From Cristatella mucedo (taxonomy: Eukaryota > Bryozoa > Phylactolaemata > Cristatellidae): a DNA stretch of 64,000 nucleotides. Location: the NCBI GenBank assembly GCA_009760855.2, contig WPIO01000214.1, forward strand, positions 178,501 to 242,500, written 5' to 3'. The translations under genes and the position numbers were made by a program. The notes under the pieces were generated by a model, which made no database searches, was not told the origin of the DNA, and saw nothing but the letters and a program-made list of their open reading frames with translations. Shown here piece after piece: positions 45,456 through 58,060 of this stretch; position 1 is the first letter of the stretch; every line of letters begins with the position of its first letter.

Positions 45456-45784
45456 TCGGCAATCCCTGAGCATATCTTTTTGATTATCGACAAAACAATA
45501 ACGGTGGCGATGGCACACCCCAGCGACATTCAGATTACCTGATCATGCGCCGACTTCCTGCCCCTGCCATGTCCATAGCGAGGCAGCAAGCGGCACTGCA
45601 GACGGTGCCGCTTGCTGATATCTATGTCTTACTCGACAGCGACGACATAGAGCAGATCCATGTGCAGACCGATCTCGTCCTCCAAGACAATATACAGAGA
45701 GTATAGATAAAATATACAGAGACCGAGAGAGACAAGGAGAGACAGAGGCAGAGAGAGATAGAGACAGAGACGGAGATAGAGACG
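45456..45784. other. Unassigned DNA with a hairpin
   Basis: A perfect 13-bp inverted repeat (CAGCAAGCGGCAC, 45584-45596, and 45605-45617) has an 8-nt spacer. The 3' part grades into GAGACAGAGA repeats. Confidence 0.45.
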
Positions 45785-46800
45785 GAGATGGAGATGGAGA
45801 TGGAGATGGAGATGGAGATGGAGATGGAGATGGAGATGGAGATGGAGATGGAGATGGAGATGGAGATGGAGATGGAGATGGAGATGGAGATGGAGATGGA
45901 GATGGAGATGGAGATGGAGATGGAGATGGGAGAGGGAGATGGAGATGGAGATGGAGATGGAGATGGAGATGGAGATGGAGATGGAGATGGAGATGGAGAT
46001 GGAGATGGAGATGGCGATGGCGATGGAGATGGAGATGGAGATGGAGATGGAGATGGAGATGGAGATGGAGATGGAGATGGAGATGGAGATGGAGATGGAG
46101 ATGGAGATGGAGATGGAGATGGAGATGGAGATGGAGATGGAGATGGAGATGGAGATGGAGATGGAGATGGAGATGGAGATGGAGATGGAGATGGAGATGG
46201 AGATGGAGATGGAGATGGAGATGGAGATGGAGATGGAGATGGAGATGGAGATGGAGATGGAGATGGAGATGGAGATGGAGATGGCGATGGAGATGGAGAT
46301 GGAGATGGCGATGGCGATGGCGATGGCGATGGCGATGGCGATGGCGATGGCGATGGCGATGGCGATGGCGATGGCGATGGCGATGGAGATGGAGATGGAG
46401 ATGGAGATGGAGATGGAGATGGAGATGGAGATGGAGATGGAGATGGAGATGGAGATGGAGATGGAGATGGAGATGGAGATGGAGATGGAGATGGAGATGG
46501 AGATGGAGATGGAGATGGAGATGGAGATGGAGATGGAGATGGAGATGGAGATGGAGATGGAGATGGAGATGGAGATGGAGATGGAGATGGAGATGGAGAT
46601 GGAGATGGAGATGGAGATGGAGATGGAGATGGAGATGGAGATGGAGATGGAGATGGAGATGGAGATGGAGATGGAGATGGAGGAGATGGAGATGGAGATG
46701 GAGATGGAGATGGAGATGGAGATGGAGATGGAGATGGAGATGGAGATGGAGATGGAGATGGAGATGATGGAGATGGAGATGGAGATGATGGAGATGGAGA
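45785..46800. repeat. GGAGAT hexanucleotide array, about 1 kb
   Basis: Roughly 165-170 tandem hexamers. Variant GGCGAT units occur singly and as one block of about 13 at 46307-46384. A phase break at about 45925 and short GAT insertions near 46680-46790 shift the frame. All frames are open, giving Asp-Gly or Glu-Met on the plus strand and His-Leu or Ile-Ser on the minus strand. Confidence 0.97.
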
Positions 46801-46970
46801 GGGGAAGGAAGAGAGATGGGGGAGAGGGAAAGGGAGAGAAAGGGGGAGAGGGAAAAACAGAGAGACACAGAGAGAGAGACAGAGACAGGCAGAGGGAGAG
46901 ACAGAGAGAGACAGGCAGACAGACAGAGAAAGACAGAGAGAAAAAAGACAGAGAGAGGCAGAGAGAGTCG
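46801..46970. repeat. GA-rich degenerate microsatellite
   Basis: GAGACAGA/GGGAGAG runs flank the hexanucleotide array, mirroring those before it. Confidence 0.85.
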
Positions 46971-47659
46971 GTAAGACTGACTGAGATCAAGCATGACTCC
47001 GAGCTATCGCGGCTCTAGTTCACGGCCTTTGAGCGACTTTAGCAGCCTAGCAGAGCTGAGTAGGGAGAGCTTCGATTGGCTTGCCGATCGGTTGATCGGT
47101 CGTTGTTCGACCGGTCTTTGGCAGGAAGTGAAAGGCTGGCCAATCACCTCGTCAATTTGAAAGCTGTCGCCCACGCTCTCGCGAGTCACCATGTGGCAGC
47201 GTCGAATGGGAAGTGCCAGCTGCCCCGGTACTGCTGCCTGAATGAAGCCCAGGCAAATAAAGATTGGCTGCAACGAGTTTAGACTAATTGATGAGAAGGA
47301 GAAAGCAGCAGCGACTCAGGGAGCTACACAGGGGCGTGACAGGAATTGATTGCCTCTGGGAAAGCCCGGGGACGAGGAGGTGACGAGGCGTGAAGCAGCT
47401 AGCGACAGATGGATATCGGATACAGAGGCAGAGGGAAGTCGAATATCTCGAGCGTGGCTCGAAGTGTCCGAAGAAGAGCAATGAAGCGGTAAGCTGAGCA
47501 AATAACGAACAAAGGTACAAGAGGGGAACTAGAGTGACTGGAGGAGAAGTGAGGGAGGCGCAGGAAGAAGGAAGGGGTGGAATGGAGCGATAAAATGGAA
47601 AGAGATGGGGCAAGAGAGAGGAACTGGAGAGAGATGGAAAGAGCGAGCCAGTGAGAGAC

Positions 47660-47660
<1 letters not shown>
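46971..47660. other. Unassigned DNA
   Basis: Overlapping short frames (47004-47273 minus, 47076-47282 plus), none recognised. Confidence 0.3.
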
Positions 47661-47722
<62 letters not shown>

Positions 47723-47880
47723 ACACACGCACAAACAGACAGACAGACACCGAGACAGAGAAGAGAGACAGAGAAGAGAAAGAGACAGAGACAGAGAGAG
47801 ACAGAGTGACTAGAGGACAGAGGCAGACAAAGATAGAGACAGAGACAGACAGAAAGACGGTCGGACGACAAACAGACAGA
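47661..47880. repeat. (GA)n then GACA-rich microsatellite
   Basis: Pure (GA)n at 47661-47719, a short (AC)n, then CAGA/GACA-type degenerate repeats. Confidence 0.92.
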
Positions 47881-48239
47881 CGGACGAGCTGAGGGCGACC
47901 TTCGTAATCCCAAGAACTTGTGCAGGCCAGTGTGGCGAGCCCCTGCTCAAACCAATGCTGCGCAATTCTAGATGCAGCCGCTCACAAGACTTCCGGCAAA
48001 GAACGGCGGTGAGGGGCTGTGGTCGATGTAATTACCTCCCTCGATGGCCTAAGTGGCGAAGGTGGGTGCCTGCACAGGATGTGGGGCTCATGCTAGTTTG
48101 CTAACGGTCAGTCTGTCTGTGCTCGGGGAGGGGAAGTGAAAGTGGAAGTGAAAGGTGAATCGAGAGTGGACGAACGAACGTTCGCGAAGTCCGGGCATAC
48201 TAGGCTGGTAGCGCAGGACTGCTAGAACAGTCCTTCGCT
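47881..48239. other. Unassigned DNA
   Basis: Nothing recognised before the LINE-A sequence begins near 48240. Confidence 0.3.
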
Positions 48240-49237
48240 TCCCGTTTCGTCCAGTTTCTGCTCAGTCGCCTACTAAATGACGATAAAACTAACTTACTAG
48301 TTATGGGAAAACCCAGTGTGATTCACAAATTGGAAAGGCTGAAACTGAAAATTGGCTCTGCCAGCATATCTTCAGTTGAATCAGCTCGAAATATAGGTGT
48401 CATATTCCAAAGCGACCTCTCGTTAGATGACCATATCAGCTCCACAGTCAAATCTGCCTATTTTCAGCTTCATAACAGTGCTAAAATTTGGGCTTGTTTA
48501 GATAAGGATACCACATCTAAGTTGGTCCATGCATTCGTGACATCCCGTCTCGACTTCTGCAACTCACTGCTCGCTGGCTTCCCGGCATGTGCGATCAGGC
48601 GATTGCAGCTGGTGCAAAAATCCGCAGCTAGGCTTATCTGTCGTGAGCGTCGCAGTTGCCACATTACTCTACTTCTCGCCGACCTGCACTGGCTACCAGT
48701 CAAGCAACGGATCGACTTCAAGGTTTTGTCGCTCACTTTTAGGTCCCTTCATTCTATGGCTCCAGCCTATCTCTCAGATATACATACTACCCCATCAGGC
48801 CAAGCATCGTACCACCCGCTTTTCGGAATCCAACAGTCTACAAATACCTCATACAAACCTTAAATCCTTTGGAGACCGTGCATTTAGTTCGTATGCTCCC
48901 AAAGCCTGGAACTCCCTCCCGACCTGCGTCAGAACATCCATTGACCTGACCACATTTAAAAGGAACTTAAAAACAAACCTATTTAGGACAGCGTTTAGTG
49001 GGTCCCTGTGATTCGTCCTTGATGTGCTTATGCGTGCTGACACTGCATGCTGCCACTAACCACATTTGCATGCTGACCCTGTGCATGTCACCCCTAACCA
49101 TATTATTCATTTTGCTTGTTTTTCAAGCATGATTTTACTCACCATTCAATTGCATTTCCCTTTGCAGCAAATGTAAAGCGCCTAGAGAGAGATTAAGTTC
49201 TCTGAGGGCGCTTTATCAAGTGCACTATTATTATTAT
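48240..49237 (+). mobile_element. LINE-A, best-preserved ORF2 3' part
   Basis: An open frame of 186 codons (48303-48863) encodes the region after the RT catalytic core of an L2/CR1-type ORF2: ARNIGVIFQSDLSLDDHISS, TSRLDFCNSLLAGFPAC, LHWLPVKQRIDFKVLSLTF. After one frameshift near 48790 the frame continues as TNLKSFGDRAFSSYAPKAWN and LKTNLFRTAFSGSL, stopping at 49011. The UTR ends in GCGCCTAGAGAGAGATTAAG, TTCTCTGAGGGCGC and (TTA)n at 49227. Only one frameshift over about 700 bp suggests a fairly recent insertion. Confidence 0.88.
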
Positions 49238-49539
49238 TCGGTTCGCCAGCGCTCTAGCTCGTCTCTCTCATTCAGCGAATCAATCATTGCCGGCCTCTGC
49301 GTGACGACCGGACGCTACTTTCGGCCGCCGCCGCCTCCTCCACACCGCATGAGGATTTGAGGCTGGTTCGAGGCGGGGCGGCCGTCTGCGACTCGAGTCA
49401 CGAGTTCGAGCGCTACCTGAGTGCCCAGCAGCCTGATTGGCTGCCTCATTTCGGCATCGGATGGGCAGGCCAGAGACCAAAAGGGACCGGAAGGGATCAA
49501 AAGCGGGCGATGACAGCGAGCGATGAAGTCGATCTTTGG
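49238..49539. other. Unassigned DNA
   Basis: Short GC-rich stretch with no recognised feature. Confidence 0.3.
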
Positions 49540-49620
49540 TTCATTGGAACCAGTGCAGGTCGGCGAGAAGTGATGCACTGTGGCGATTGCCACATTTCGA
49601 GGCAGACAAGGCAAGCTGCA
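49540..49620 (-). mobile_element. Short LINE-A ORF2 fragment
   Basis: The minus strand reads RNVAIATVHHFSPTCTGS, matching the CHITLLLADLHW region of the 48.2-kb copy in a shifted frame. Confidence 0.6.
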
Positions 49621-49661
49621 GACGCGCGTCCTAGCGTGAGAGCGTCACAGGCTGCACAGGC

Positions 49662-49712
49662 TGGAAGACGTGCTGGAAGACGTGCTGGAAGACGTGCTGG
49701 AAGACGTGCTGC
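49662..49712 (+). repeat. 12-bp tandem repeat
   Basis: Four copies of GGAAGACGTGCT. Confidence 0.9.
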
Positions 49713-49879
49713 CGTGTGAGTGCTGCACGCGGCGCTGGAAGACAGCCGAGTGACACCAGCAGGCTAGGAGGCGAATGCACGGACCAGCTTAGCTGCGGCG
49801 TCTCTTGTCTGTTCGCAGACCTAAATTTGTGGAACGGTGCTCAGCTTAAAGTAGGCAGACGTGACTGCGGAGCTGATGA

Positions 49880-50345
49880 TGTGATATAATGTAATGTACT
49901 GCATCTCCATCTGTAACTCTACAAAGACAGAAAGACTACGTGTGTGTAACGCGGGGCGAGTTTTGTATAGCGAGCTCACAGCCTTGAGGCTTTCGGTACG
50001 CATTTGGTAGTCAACAGACTGAATCTCACGCAACAAAGAGAAAGTGAGAAGCAGAGCTGAGTCGGGAGAGCAGTTGAGGTAGCGAGTAGCATGGAAGTAG
50101 CAGTTTAGGACGGCTGGAAAGAACGCTCTGTTGTCGAGAGTAGTTGTCGTAGCGTATGAATTGCGGAAGTGAGTTCCACAGTCTAGGCCTGCAGAGCGAA
50201 AGTAAGTTTCTGTCGCCAACAGTCATTAAGAAGAGGAATGAAGCAGCTAATGTATTGTCCGTAATGTATTGTCCGGAGCTGAGAACAAAAGGAGGCTGAA
50301 ACTGGTACAGCAGTTCAGCTCATCAAGTGGGGTTATTTTTGGAAG
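49880..50345 (-). mobile_element. LINE-C 3' part
   Basis: The minus strand encodes LLATETYFRSAGLDCGTHF, AFFPAVLNCYFHATRYLNC and FSLLREIQSVDYQMRTES. The end is ATTACATTATATC. Confidence 0.75.
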
Positions 50346-51325
50346 AGGACACCTGGATAGTGTCCCGATGCTACAGGTGATAGATAGGCTGGCCCAGCCC
50401 GGTTCGACGATAAGGTTTTTCTAACTTTAGAGTAGCACTACATTTGTCCAATACTAGTATTTTGGTTGTATCTTCGTTTGATTTGAGAAAGCTTGCTGTC
50501 ATGCTATTTCGAACGTCGGCATTAAGTATACTGTGAGGAAACGCTGAGCGAGTTCGATGGGCTTGAGAAGACTCGACGGCGGGATCGAAGAGCAGGTACA
50601 GAACAGGTGCGGGTCCTCTGCACGGCTGCGAACGCCCAGGTCGCGATCGAGCTCCGGTGCAGCTGACTTGCAGCGTGAGATTTGGGACCGGTCGTGCGGC
50701 GAACGCGCGGCATGGGAAAGATTACTGCTCCCTGCTGCTCAGCCGCGGAAATCGAACCGTTCCCAGCTCCACCCATTCGTCGACGGCTCTCCCCCCCCCC
50801 CCACCAAGGAACGAGTGTTCGCATGCAGCGGCCGGCGGCGGGAAGCGGGAGGCGGAATCGGCTCGGCGTCCATTCATCACCATCATCACTGACTCATCAA
50901 CCAACCCATCGCTTGCTCAGCCCACTCGGAGCCATTAGCCGCTAGCGGTCGTCACTCTCGGGCGCCACCGCCGCAGCTAGCCGCTAGCCGCATTGCCCGC
51001 CGACCGGTATGATGGCCAGTAGCGACCCAAATCAGGATCCGCTTGTTTGCTCTCGCGTCTGCTGCCGCCCTGTGTACCGATGACGCGGGCAGGCTGTCAG
51101 CACGTACCGAGCCCTTCGTGGACTTGCCGGCGGCATTCGCCGCCAGTTCGCCGAGCTAGCCTACAGACGAGGGGGCAGGCGGGGAGCAGGGGCGGTGGCT
51201 GCTTCCTGTTCGATACGGGCGATAGAGAAAACTCGGACCGGACGCCGCCGTGCGTCGCAGCCGTCGTCGAGCCGGTAACGGCGGCAGCAGACGACTGCGG
51301 GGCTGGCGCTCGGACTGCGAAAAAG
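50346..51325. other. Unassigned DNA, GC-rich in the second half
   Basis: It has a C-run at 50790-50801 and no recognised feature. Confidence 0.3.
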
Positions 51326-51568
51326 ATGGCGTCTCGAGGACCAGGGCGTCAGTGCCTCGGCGCTGCTCGCTCTCGCGGCTGCTTAGTCGTCGGCTTCGTT
51401 TGGAGTAGCAATCGGCGTCCGGCTCATCCGATCAGGCGGAAGCAATTGAATGAATGGAACCGGCGCGCGAACGGGCGATTGGGCTGGCCAGTGACGAGTA
51501 GCTTCTGCCGACGGTCGGCTCTTCAGGAGAGGCAGAAAGTTTGGCAGCGTGGAGCCCGTGGCGCCTAG
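51326..51568 (+). CDS. Hypothetical 80-aa frame at a YY1-like start
   Basis: AAAAAGATGGCGTC gives a good start context. The frame encodes MASRGPGRQCLGAARSRGC with the later KQLNEWNRRANGRLGWPV, ending at a stop. It may be a first exon read through its intron. No domain is recognised and no donor is compelling. Confidence 0.2.
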   Translation: MASRGPGRQCLGAARSRGCLVVGFVWSSNRRPAHPIRRKQLNEWNRRANGRLGWPVTSSFCRRSALQERQKVWQRGARGA

Positions 51569-51744
51569 AAAAAAGTGCGCCAGCCTCGCCCCGTGCGGTC
51601 TTGACCCTCAGTCCGGCCGGTACTGGAAATCATATCGTCGTGGACTGTATCCACGTACATCGAGCATCCCGCCCGTTTAATGTACCAAGCGAGTAGAATC
51701 AATAGCAGCCGACATGCACACGTATTCGTCCTAGAAATAAAAAT

Positions 51745-51905
51745 AAATACTAGCTGGCTTAACAGCCTCATTTTTGTATCGACAGAAGAGCCTCATCGGC
51801 GTTCACTGCCACTTGCAAATAAGGCAATAAGGGATCGCCCACTGCAGGATTCGAACCCACGACCTCGGAAAACCAACCATCTTACCTAGTGTGCCATCAC
51901 AGCTA
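51745..51905 (-). mobile_element. SINE-B copy
   Basis: On the minus strand it has GGCACACTAGGTAAGATGG, GGTCGTGGGTTCGAATCC, GGGCGATCCCTTATTGCC, GCAAGTGGCAGTGAACGCC, TCTGTCGATACAAAAATGAG and GCCAGCTAGTATTTATTTTT. Confidence 0.85.
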
Positions 51906-52269
51906 CACCGAAGTCGACAGCAGGCAGCTCCGAGCTTGTTGAGACTGTTTGAGATCAGTCTGATGGAGCCTTGACCGCAGAGCTACATCGAAACTGCGAA
52001 TAGACACAAACATATTAGTATTCAGTATTCAGTGTTAGTTGTTTTAGTATTCAGCATTTAATAAGCAGTATTAGTATTCAGCTGACATATCTAGAGTGCT
52101 TAAACACCAAGCAGGGTGGGCAGAACCTAGCAGGGTGGGCAGTCACCTCGAAAGGGCTAGGAAGGCCTGCGCTCAGCTTTACTGCCTGCCATCGACTGTC
52201 TTCGATAGCGGACACGGATTGGTGTCAGCGACGTGTCAGCAGCGCCAGGATTCAAATCCAATGAGCAGA
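51906..52269. other. Unassigned DNA
   Basis: It contains a degenerate TATTAGTATTCAG repeat at 52014-52082. Confidence 0.4.
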
Positions 52270-52585
52270 GAGCCACATTCAGTCGCCATATTCGCCACAT
52301 TCACATTCAACGACATCTACTCTCCAACTGCCGACTATGGCACATCTTTTTCAGCGGTCCTGAACTGCTACTTCTATGCTACTCACTACCTCAACTGCTC
52401 TCCTAACTCTGCTATGCTTCCCACTTTCTCTTTGTTGCGTGAGACGAAGTCTGTTGGCTACCGAATGCATACCGAAAGCCGCTTAGGCTGTGAGTGCGCT
52501 GTACAAAACTCTCCTGCGTAACACCCACATGGTCTTTATGACTTTGTGGAGTTACTGACGGAGATACATTACATTACATCAGTCG
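52270..52585 (+). mobile_element. LINE-C 3' end
   Basis: It encodes NDIYSPTADYGTSFSAVLNC, YFYATHYLNCSPNSAMLPTF and RETKSVGYRMHTESRLGCE. The UTR is followed by GGAGATACATTACATTACAT. Confidence 0.85.
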
Positions 52586-53560
<975 letters not shown>

Positions 53561-53562
<2 letters not shown>

Positions 53563-53935
53563 CGAATGCACCAGCCGCTCTTGCTACAACTGGAGCATTC
53601 ATCGTGCATCTCTCCGAGTGCTTGCTAGCAACTCTCCGCCAGCTATTGAATGGCCAGAATACAAAAGGCCGCGGACGCCCAGCGAGGTGGCCAGAACTAG
53701 TAGTACGAGAGAAGCCACCGTAGCAGCTACAGGGGGTGGAAATAAGCCGACGCCCCTTGTTGGGACGCATGCGCACGCTCGCGAAATTTGGCACGCTTGC
53801 CCGAGGCGCAAAAACCGCCTGACATTTGCTTCTGCATCTTGGCGGGTCACGGCCGACGGCCGACGCGAGCGCATGCGCGACTGCTTGAAAGTGGTCTCAG
53901 CCTCAGCCTCGAGCTCAGCCTTGACGCAAATCTAG
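53561..53935. other. Unassigned DNA
   Basis: Frames on both strands, none recognised. Confidence 0.3.
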
Positions 53936-53936
53936 A

Positions 53937-54005
53937 CCCAGCAGCTCATGCAGCAGCACAAGCACCAGCAGCAGCTCATGCAGAGGCAGCAGCAGCAGCA
54001 GCACG
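53937..54005 (+). other. CAG-rich stretch, possible Gln-rich exon
   Basis: After an acceptor-like AAATCTAG it reads TQQLMQQHKHQQQLMQRQQQ and QQHDPARL, typical of Gln-rich proteins. An in-frame stop follows at about 54062 and no donor is clear. The antisense hypothetical frame at 53976-54242 competes for the same DNA. Confidence 0.25.
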
Positions 54006-54242
54006 ACCCTGCCCGGCTGTGCAGCGATCCGCTTGAAGCGAACGCTCGACAAGGATCTCGCTGAAGGTGAAGGCTCGAGTTGGGCTCATTTCGGCATCCT
54101 CGCAGCGGACATAGCTTTTACAAAAGTCGCAGCAGCAGCCATGTCCGCCACTTGCAGCGGAGGGCAACGAAAGCTTGCCGTCTAGGCAGCTGAAAACCAC
54201 GACCTGGGTCGTGCGAGTGCGAGCATCATAAATTTGGGCCAT
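53976..54242 (-). CDS. Hypothetical 88-aa frame, Cys-rich
   Basis: An ATG with G at -3 and +4 opens MAQIYDARTRTTQVVVFSCL, then GGHGCCCDFCKSYVRCEDAE and RAFTFSEILVERSLQAD, ending in an Ala run encoded by the antisense of a CAG tract. The composition is protein-like and the CCCDFC...C cluster could bind metal. No family is recognised. Confidence 0.3.
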   Translation of the reverse strand: MAQIYDARTRTTQVVVFSCLDGKLSLPSAASGGHGCCCDFCKSYVRCEDAEMSPTRAFTFSEILVERSLQADRCTAGQGRAAAAAASA

Positions 54243-54659
54243 TGCCCAGGGGTGCAGTTACGCTCCAAATTCGATTACCCACCATAGTCGCTCCAAACCG
54301 GCTGGACAAACGGCGGAAAGGTTTCGCAATATTTCCGGCCTTCCAATCGGAGAAGCGGGTGTACACGATAACTTCAGAATTAGTTAGCACTAGACAGCCT
54401 GATAGGTAAACATTGCTATACAGGGAAGATTGACTCAGCTTCCGGTCATCGGCTGCGGTAATAAGGCATGCTCACCTGTCGCACCGGCGAAAGGTGAGCG
54501 CATGCCGCGCCGACCGACCGACGCGCTGCCCCTCGGAGCGGAGGGAGTTTTCGCGTAGGAGAGCGGCATTCAATGGGGCCCGAGACCCCCTCCAAGCCGC
54601 CCCCCCCCCCGGCCGCCGCCCCCCCCCGCCTACAGTGAAACCGCATACGTTTTGAGTTC
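54243..54659. other. Unassigned DNA
   Basis: It has C-runs at 54601-54629. No feature is recognised. Confidence 0.3.
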
Positions 54660-54748
54660 GCCGTAGAAAAATCGCCTGCGCAACACCCACACGGTCTATG
54701 TGGCTTTGTGGAGTTATAGGGCGAAGATGCATTACATTACATTTCTGA
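54660..54748 (+). mobile_element. LINE-C 3' terminus
   Basis: It has CCTGCGCAACACCCACACGG, TGTGGCTTTGTGGAGTTATA and GATGCATTACATTACAT. Confidence 0.7.
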
Positions 54749-54796
54749 AATGGCTGTCTTCACAGCGATAACTTCTCGCAGACGCTTCGCAGATGG

Positions 54797-54827
<31 letters not shown>

Positions 54828-55000
54828 CTAGCTGCTTTAACAGCCTCGTTTTTGTATGGTGACAGAAGAGTCTTTGCAGCTATCACCAGCGCTTGCAGCG
54901 GCGGATAAAGAATCGCCCAACGCAGGATTCGAACCCGCGACCTCAGAACTGAGGTCGTGAAAAGCAACCACCTTACCCGGTGTGCTATTTCGGCTTACAA
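54797..55000 (-). mobile_element. SINE-B copy with (ATT)n tail
   Basis: On the minus strand it has AGCACACCGGGTAAGGTGG, TTGCTTTTCACGACCTCAG, GGTCGCGGGTTCGAATCC, GGGCGATTCTTTATCCGCC, CACCATACAAAAACGAGGC and AGCAGCTAGTATTT, followed by (ATT)n at 54797-54824. It is the clearest full-length SINE-B. Confidence 0.88.
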
Positions 55001-55010
55001 CATAATAGTA

Positions 55011-55102
55011 ATAACAATAATAGTAATAATACATTTGCTATAGCGCCTTCAAAAAGGTAAATCTCTTTCTGGCCACTTGACTTTTGCTGCAAAGGAATGG
55101 AC
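55011..55102 (-). mobile_element. LINE-A 3' tail fragment
   Basis: On the minus strand it has TTTGCAGCAAAAGTCAAGTG, CCAGAAAGAGATTTACC, GCGCTATAGCAAATG and (TTA)n. Confidence 0.7.
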
Positions 55103-55820
<718 letters not shown>

Positions 55821-55974
55821 TCGCACTCGACTTGATCAGCTGCGACACTATTTGACAATCGGCGCGGAGTGACGATCACATTTTCGTTCTTGCACGATGA
55901 GTTTATGGGCAGCCGAAGATCTGGCGCGGCTCAACTCCTCGCAAGAGGGGTTAAGCACGAGCCGAAGAGATCTC

Positions 55975-57520
55975 TAATCGTGCTTGTCCGATCGTGTTCG
56001 ACTCGCGACATCGTGCGGCGGTCGCGTCTCATCCAGTAGAAAGATCTCCTGCAGAATTCAACAGGGGTTCATTCTCGGTCCTCAGCTGTGTGTGCTCAAT
56101 TTATTCAAAATCTTTTAGAAAAAGTGAGGCATTTTTGACAATCGGCGACAATCGCCTCTATGCTGACGATACCCAGCTGTTTTTGTCATTTAAACAGACA
56201 AAATCCGCTGAAGAGACCGACAACTTGACGCTTGCCTTGCAGAAGTTCAATATTCTTCCATGCTAGCTGGCCAATTTCCTTTAAGCTTTTAACGACGATC
56301 AAGCCGAGCTCTTACTTGTAGGACACCTCAAGCTGCACGCTTGAGCAACGACAACGATTTCCCTCTTAATTGGTGGTGCTGTAGCGCGACCGTCGCCGCG
56401 TGCTCGAAATTAAGGTTTAATCTTTGACGTCTTCGTCGTCTGCTTAAGGTTTAAAAGGTTTTTAAGAAGGCTGATTCCACAGCTGGCAATCACGTTCGAT
56501 CCCTAGCTAACATTAGGGACTGTCTACCGTGGTGGCTCGCTGAAACACTTACCACCTCTCTGGCTCCATCCAGTCTGGACAGCTGCAATTCCGCCTTCGC
56601 TGGGTAATGTAATGTAATGTATCTCCGTCTGTAGCTCCACAAAGTCATAAAGACCATGTGGGTGTTACGCAGGAGAGTTTTGTATGGAGCACTCACAGCC
56701 TAAGCGGCTTTCGGTACGCATTCGTTTGCCAACAGACTTCGTCTCATGCAACAACAAAAAAGTGGGAAGCATAGCAGAGTCAGGAGAGCAGTTGAGGTAG
56801 TGAGTAGCATAGAAGTAGCAGCTCAGGACCGCTGAAAAGAATGTGCCATAGTCGGCAGTAGCCGAGTAGTTGTCGTTGCAACCGAATAAAGCCTATAGGT
56901 TCATGCGATGAATGCGGCTGCAAGGCTAGTCGAAAATTCCCAGAGGTTCGTTCCGCCACGTGCCTCCTTTGCTGAACGAGCTGCGATTGCTCCCGATCGA
57001 TCGATCGATCGATCGACGGATACAGACAAAAATCCTTAAACCGACCCACGAGGCCCGTCGTAGCTTGGCTACTTCTTACCTAGCTGGAATGCAGCAGCAC
57101 CACTGTCAGCCTCGTCATGCCTCAGCTCTACTTTGGACAATAATCAGCCGTTCCATTCTTGGTCTTAAAGACCGTTGGCGACGACGCAAGCTTTTGCTCT
57201 GCAGACTCCGAGCCATATCCGAAGCAGGCAGCTCAGCTCCTCGGAGCTCCACAATCCTTATGCAATGACTTCTCCTCTCCTGCTGCCTGCCGAATGCGGC
57301 CCATCTTTTCCAGCCACCGTTTCTGCGCCGCTTCTTCTCCGCTTTTCTCCAGACTCAGCCACGCTGCTCACTCTCTCTTTGCAGCTGCGAGATGAAGTCT
57401 GTTGGCTTTCGCACGCGTGCCGAAAGCCGCTCAGGCCTAGAGTGCGCCACAAAGAAAAAGTTCTGCTGCGCAACGCCCGCCTAGCCTTTGTAGCTTTGTG
57501 GAGCTGCAGACGGAGACGCA
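55975..57520 (+). mobile_element. LINE-C ORF2 fragment, split by an inverted LINE-C end
   Basis: The upstream part (55975-56604) holds the RT catalytic block LYADDTQLFLSF near 56160. The part after it is parallel to 32290-32480 (GGTGCTGTAGCGCGACCGTC, CTAACATTAGGGACTGTC). The downstream part (56940-57520) continues with IQTKILKPTHEARRS-like, RLRDEVCWLSHACRKPL-like and LRNARLAFVALWS. Many stops. The minus-strand LINE-C end at 56605-56900 interrupts it. Confidence 0.7.
56605..56900 (-). mobile_element. LINE-C 3' end nested in LINE-C
   Basis: On the minus strand it ends in ATGTAATGTATC-inverse (ACATTACATTACCC). The upstream part is SAVLSCYFYATHYLNC-like with FSLLREMKSVG-type codons, broken by frameshifts. 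Confidence 0.7.
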
Positions 57521-58060
57521 CGCTCCGGCAGGAAGTGCTCTGGGCGCGCAACCGAAAGCAAGTCGCCGCGCGTCTCGAGGATTCCGCTTCCGCTCGAGCC
57601 CTCGAGTGTTCGAGCGATTGTCGATCGCGAAGAAGAGCGCTCGATTCGACTCCCTCCAGCTTCTAGAATCGCGTCCAACATCTGGGGCAGCGGCGGCGGC
57701 GGCGGCGTTATTTTTAGGATAGCAGACGACGTCTGCGGGCCCGAGGAGGAAAGCTAATTACCTTGACCGAGGTGAACAAAGGGACCCATTGAGCGATCCG
57801 GCTCGGAGGCCGCGGCTCCGGCGCTCGCGTGCCTGGCCGGCCGCGGCCGCCGCGCGCTGCGAGCTCCGTACTCCGGCGCTCCCGGCGAGGTGCAGCCCGA
57901 TGCACTTGGATTACTCCGCCAGCAGCCTGCAGCTGTTCTTCGTGACCGGCGGCGCGAGCGGCCGACGGCTTTTTGGGCCGCCCGACATCCTCGGCCGCTC
58001 GGCCTCCGCCCGGCGCCTTCTCGTCCTCAGGCGAACGCGAGCCGAGTTCGCGCGCGCGCC
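57521..58060. other. GC-rich unassigned DNA
   Basis: A minus frame of 128 codons (57714-58100) runs into SINE-A and is not recognised. A GTTATTTTTAGGATAGC stretch follows a CGG run at 57690-57705. Confidence 0.3.

Noticed and set aside
45543-47018. Open frames of 359-483 codons on both strands
   Set aside because: They are the GGAGAT hexanucleotide array read in phases that lack stops (His-Leu, Ile-Ser, Asp-Gly, Glu-Met).
57000-57018. (GATC)n run as a possible functional site
   Set aside because: Only about five units, inside a decayed LINE-C; best read as a short microsatellite.
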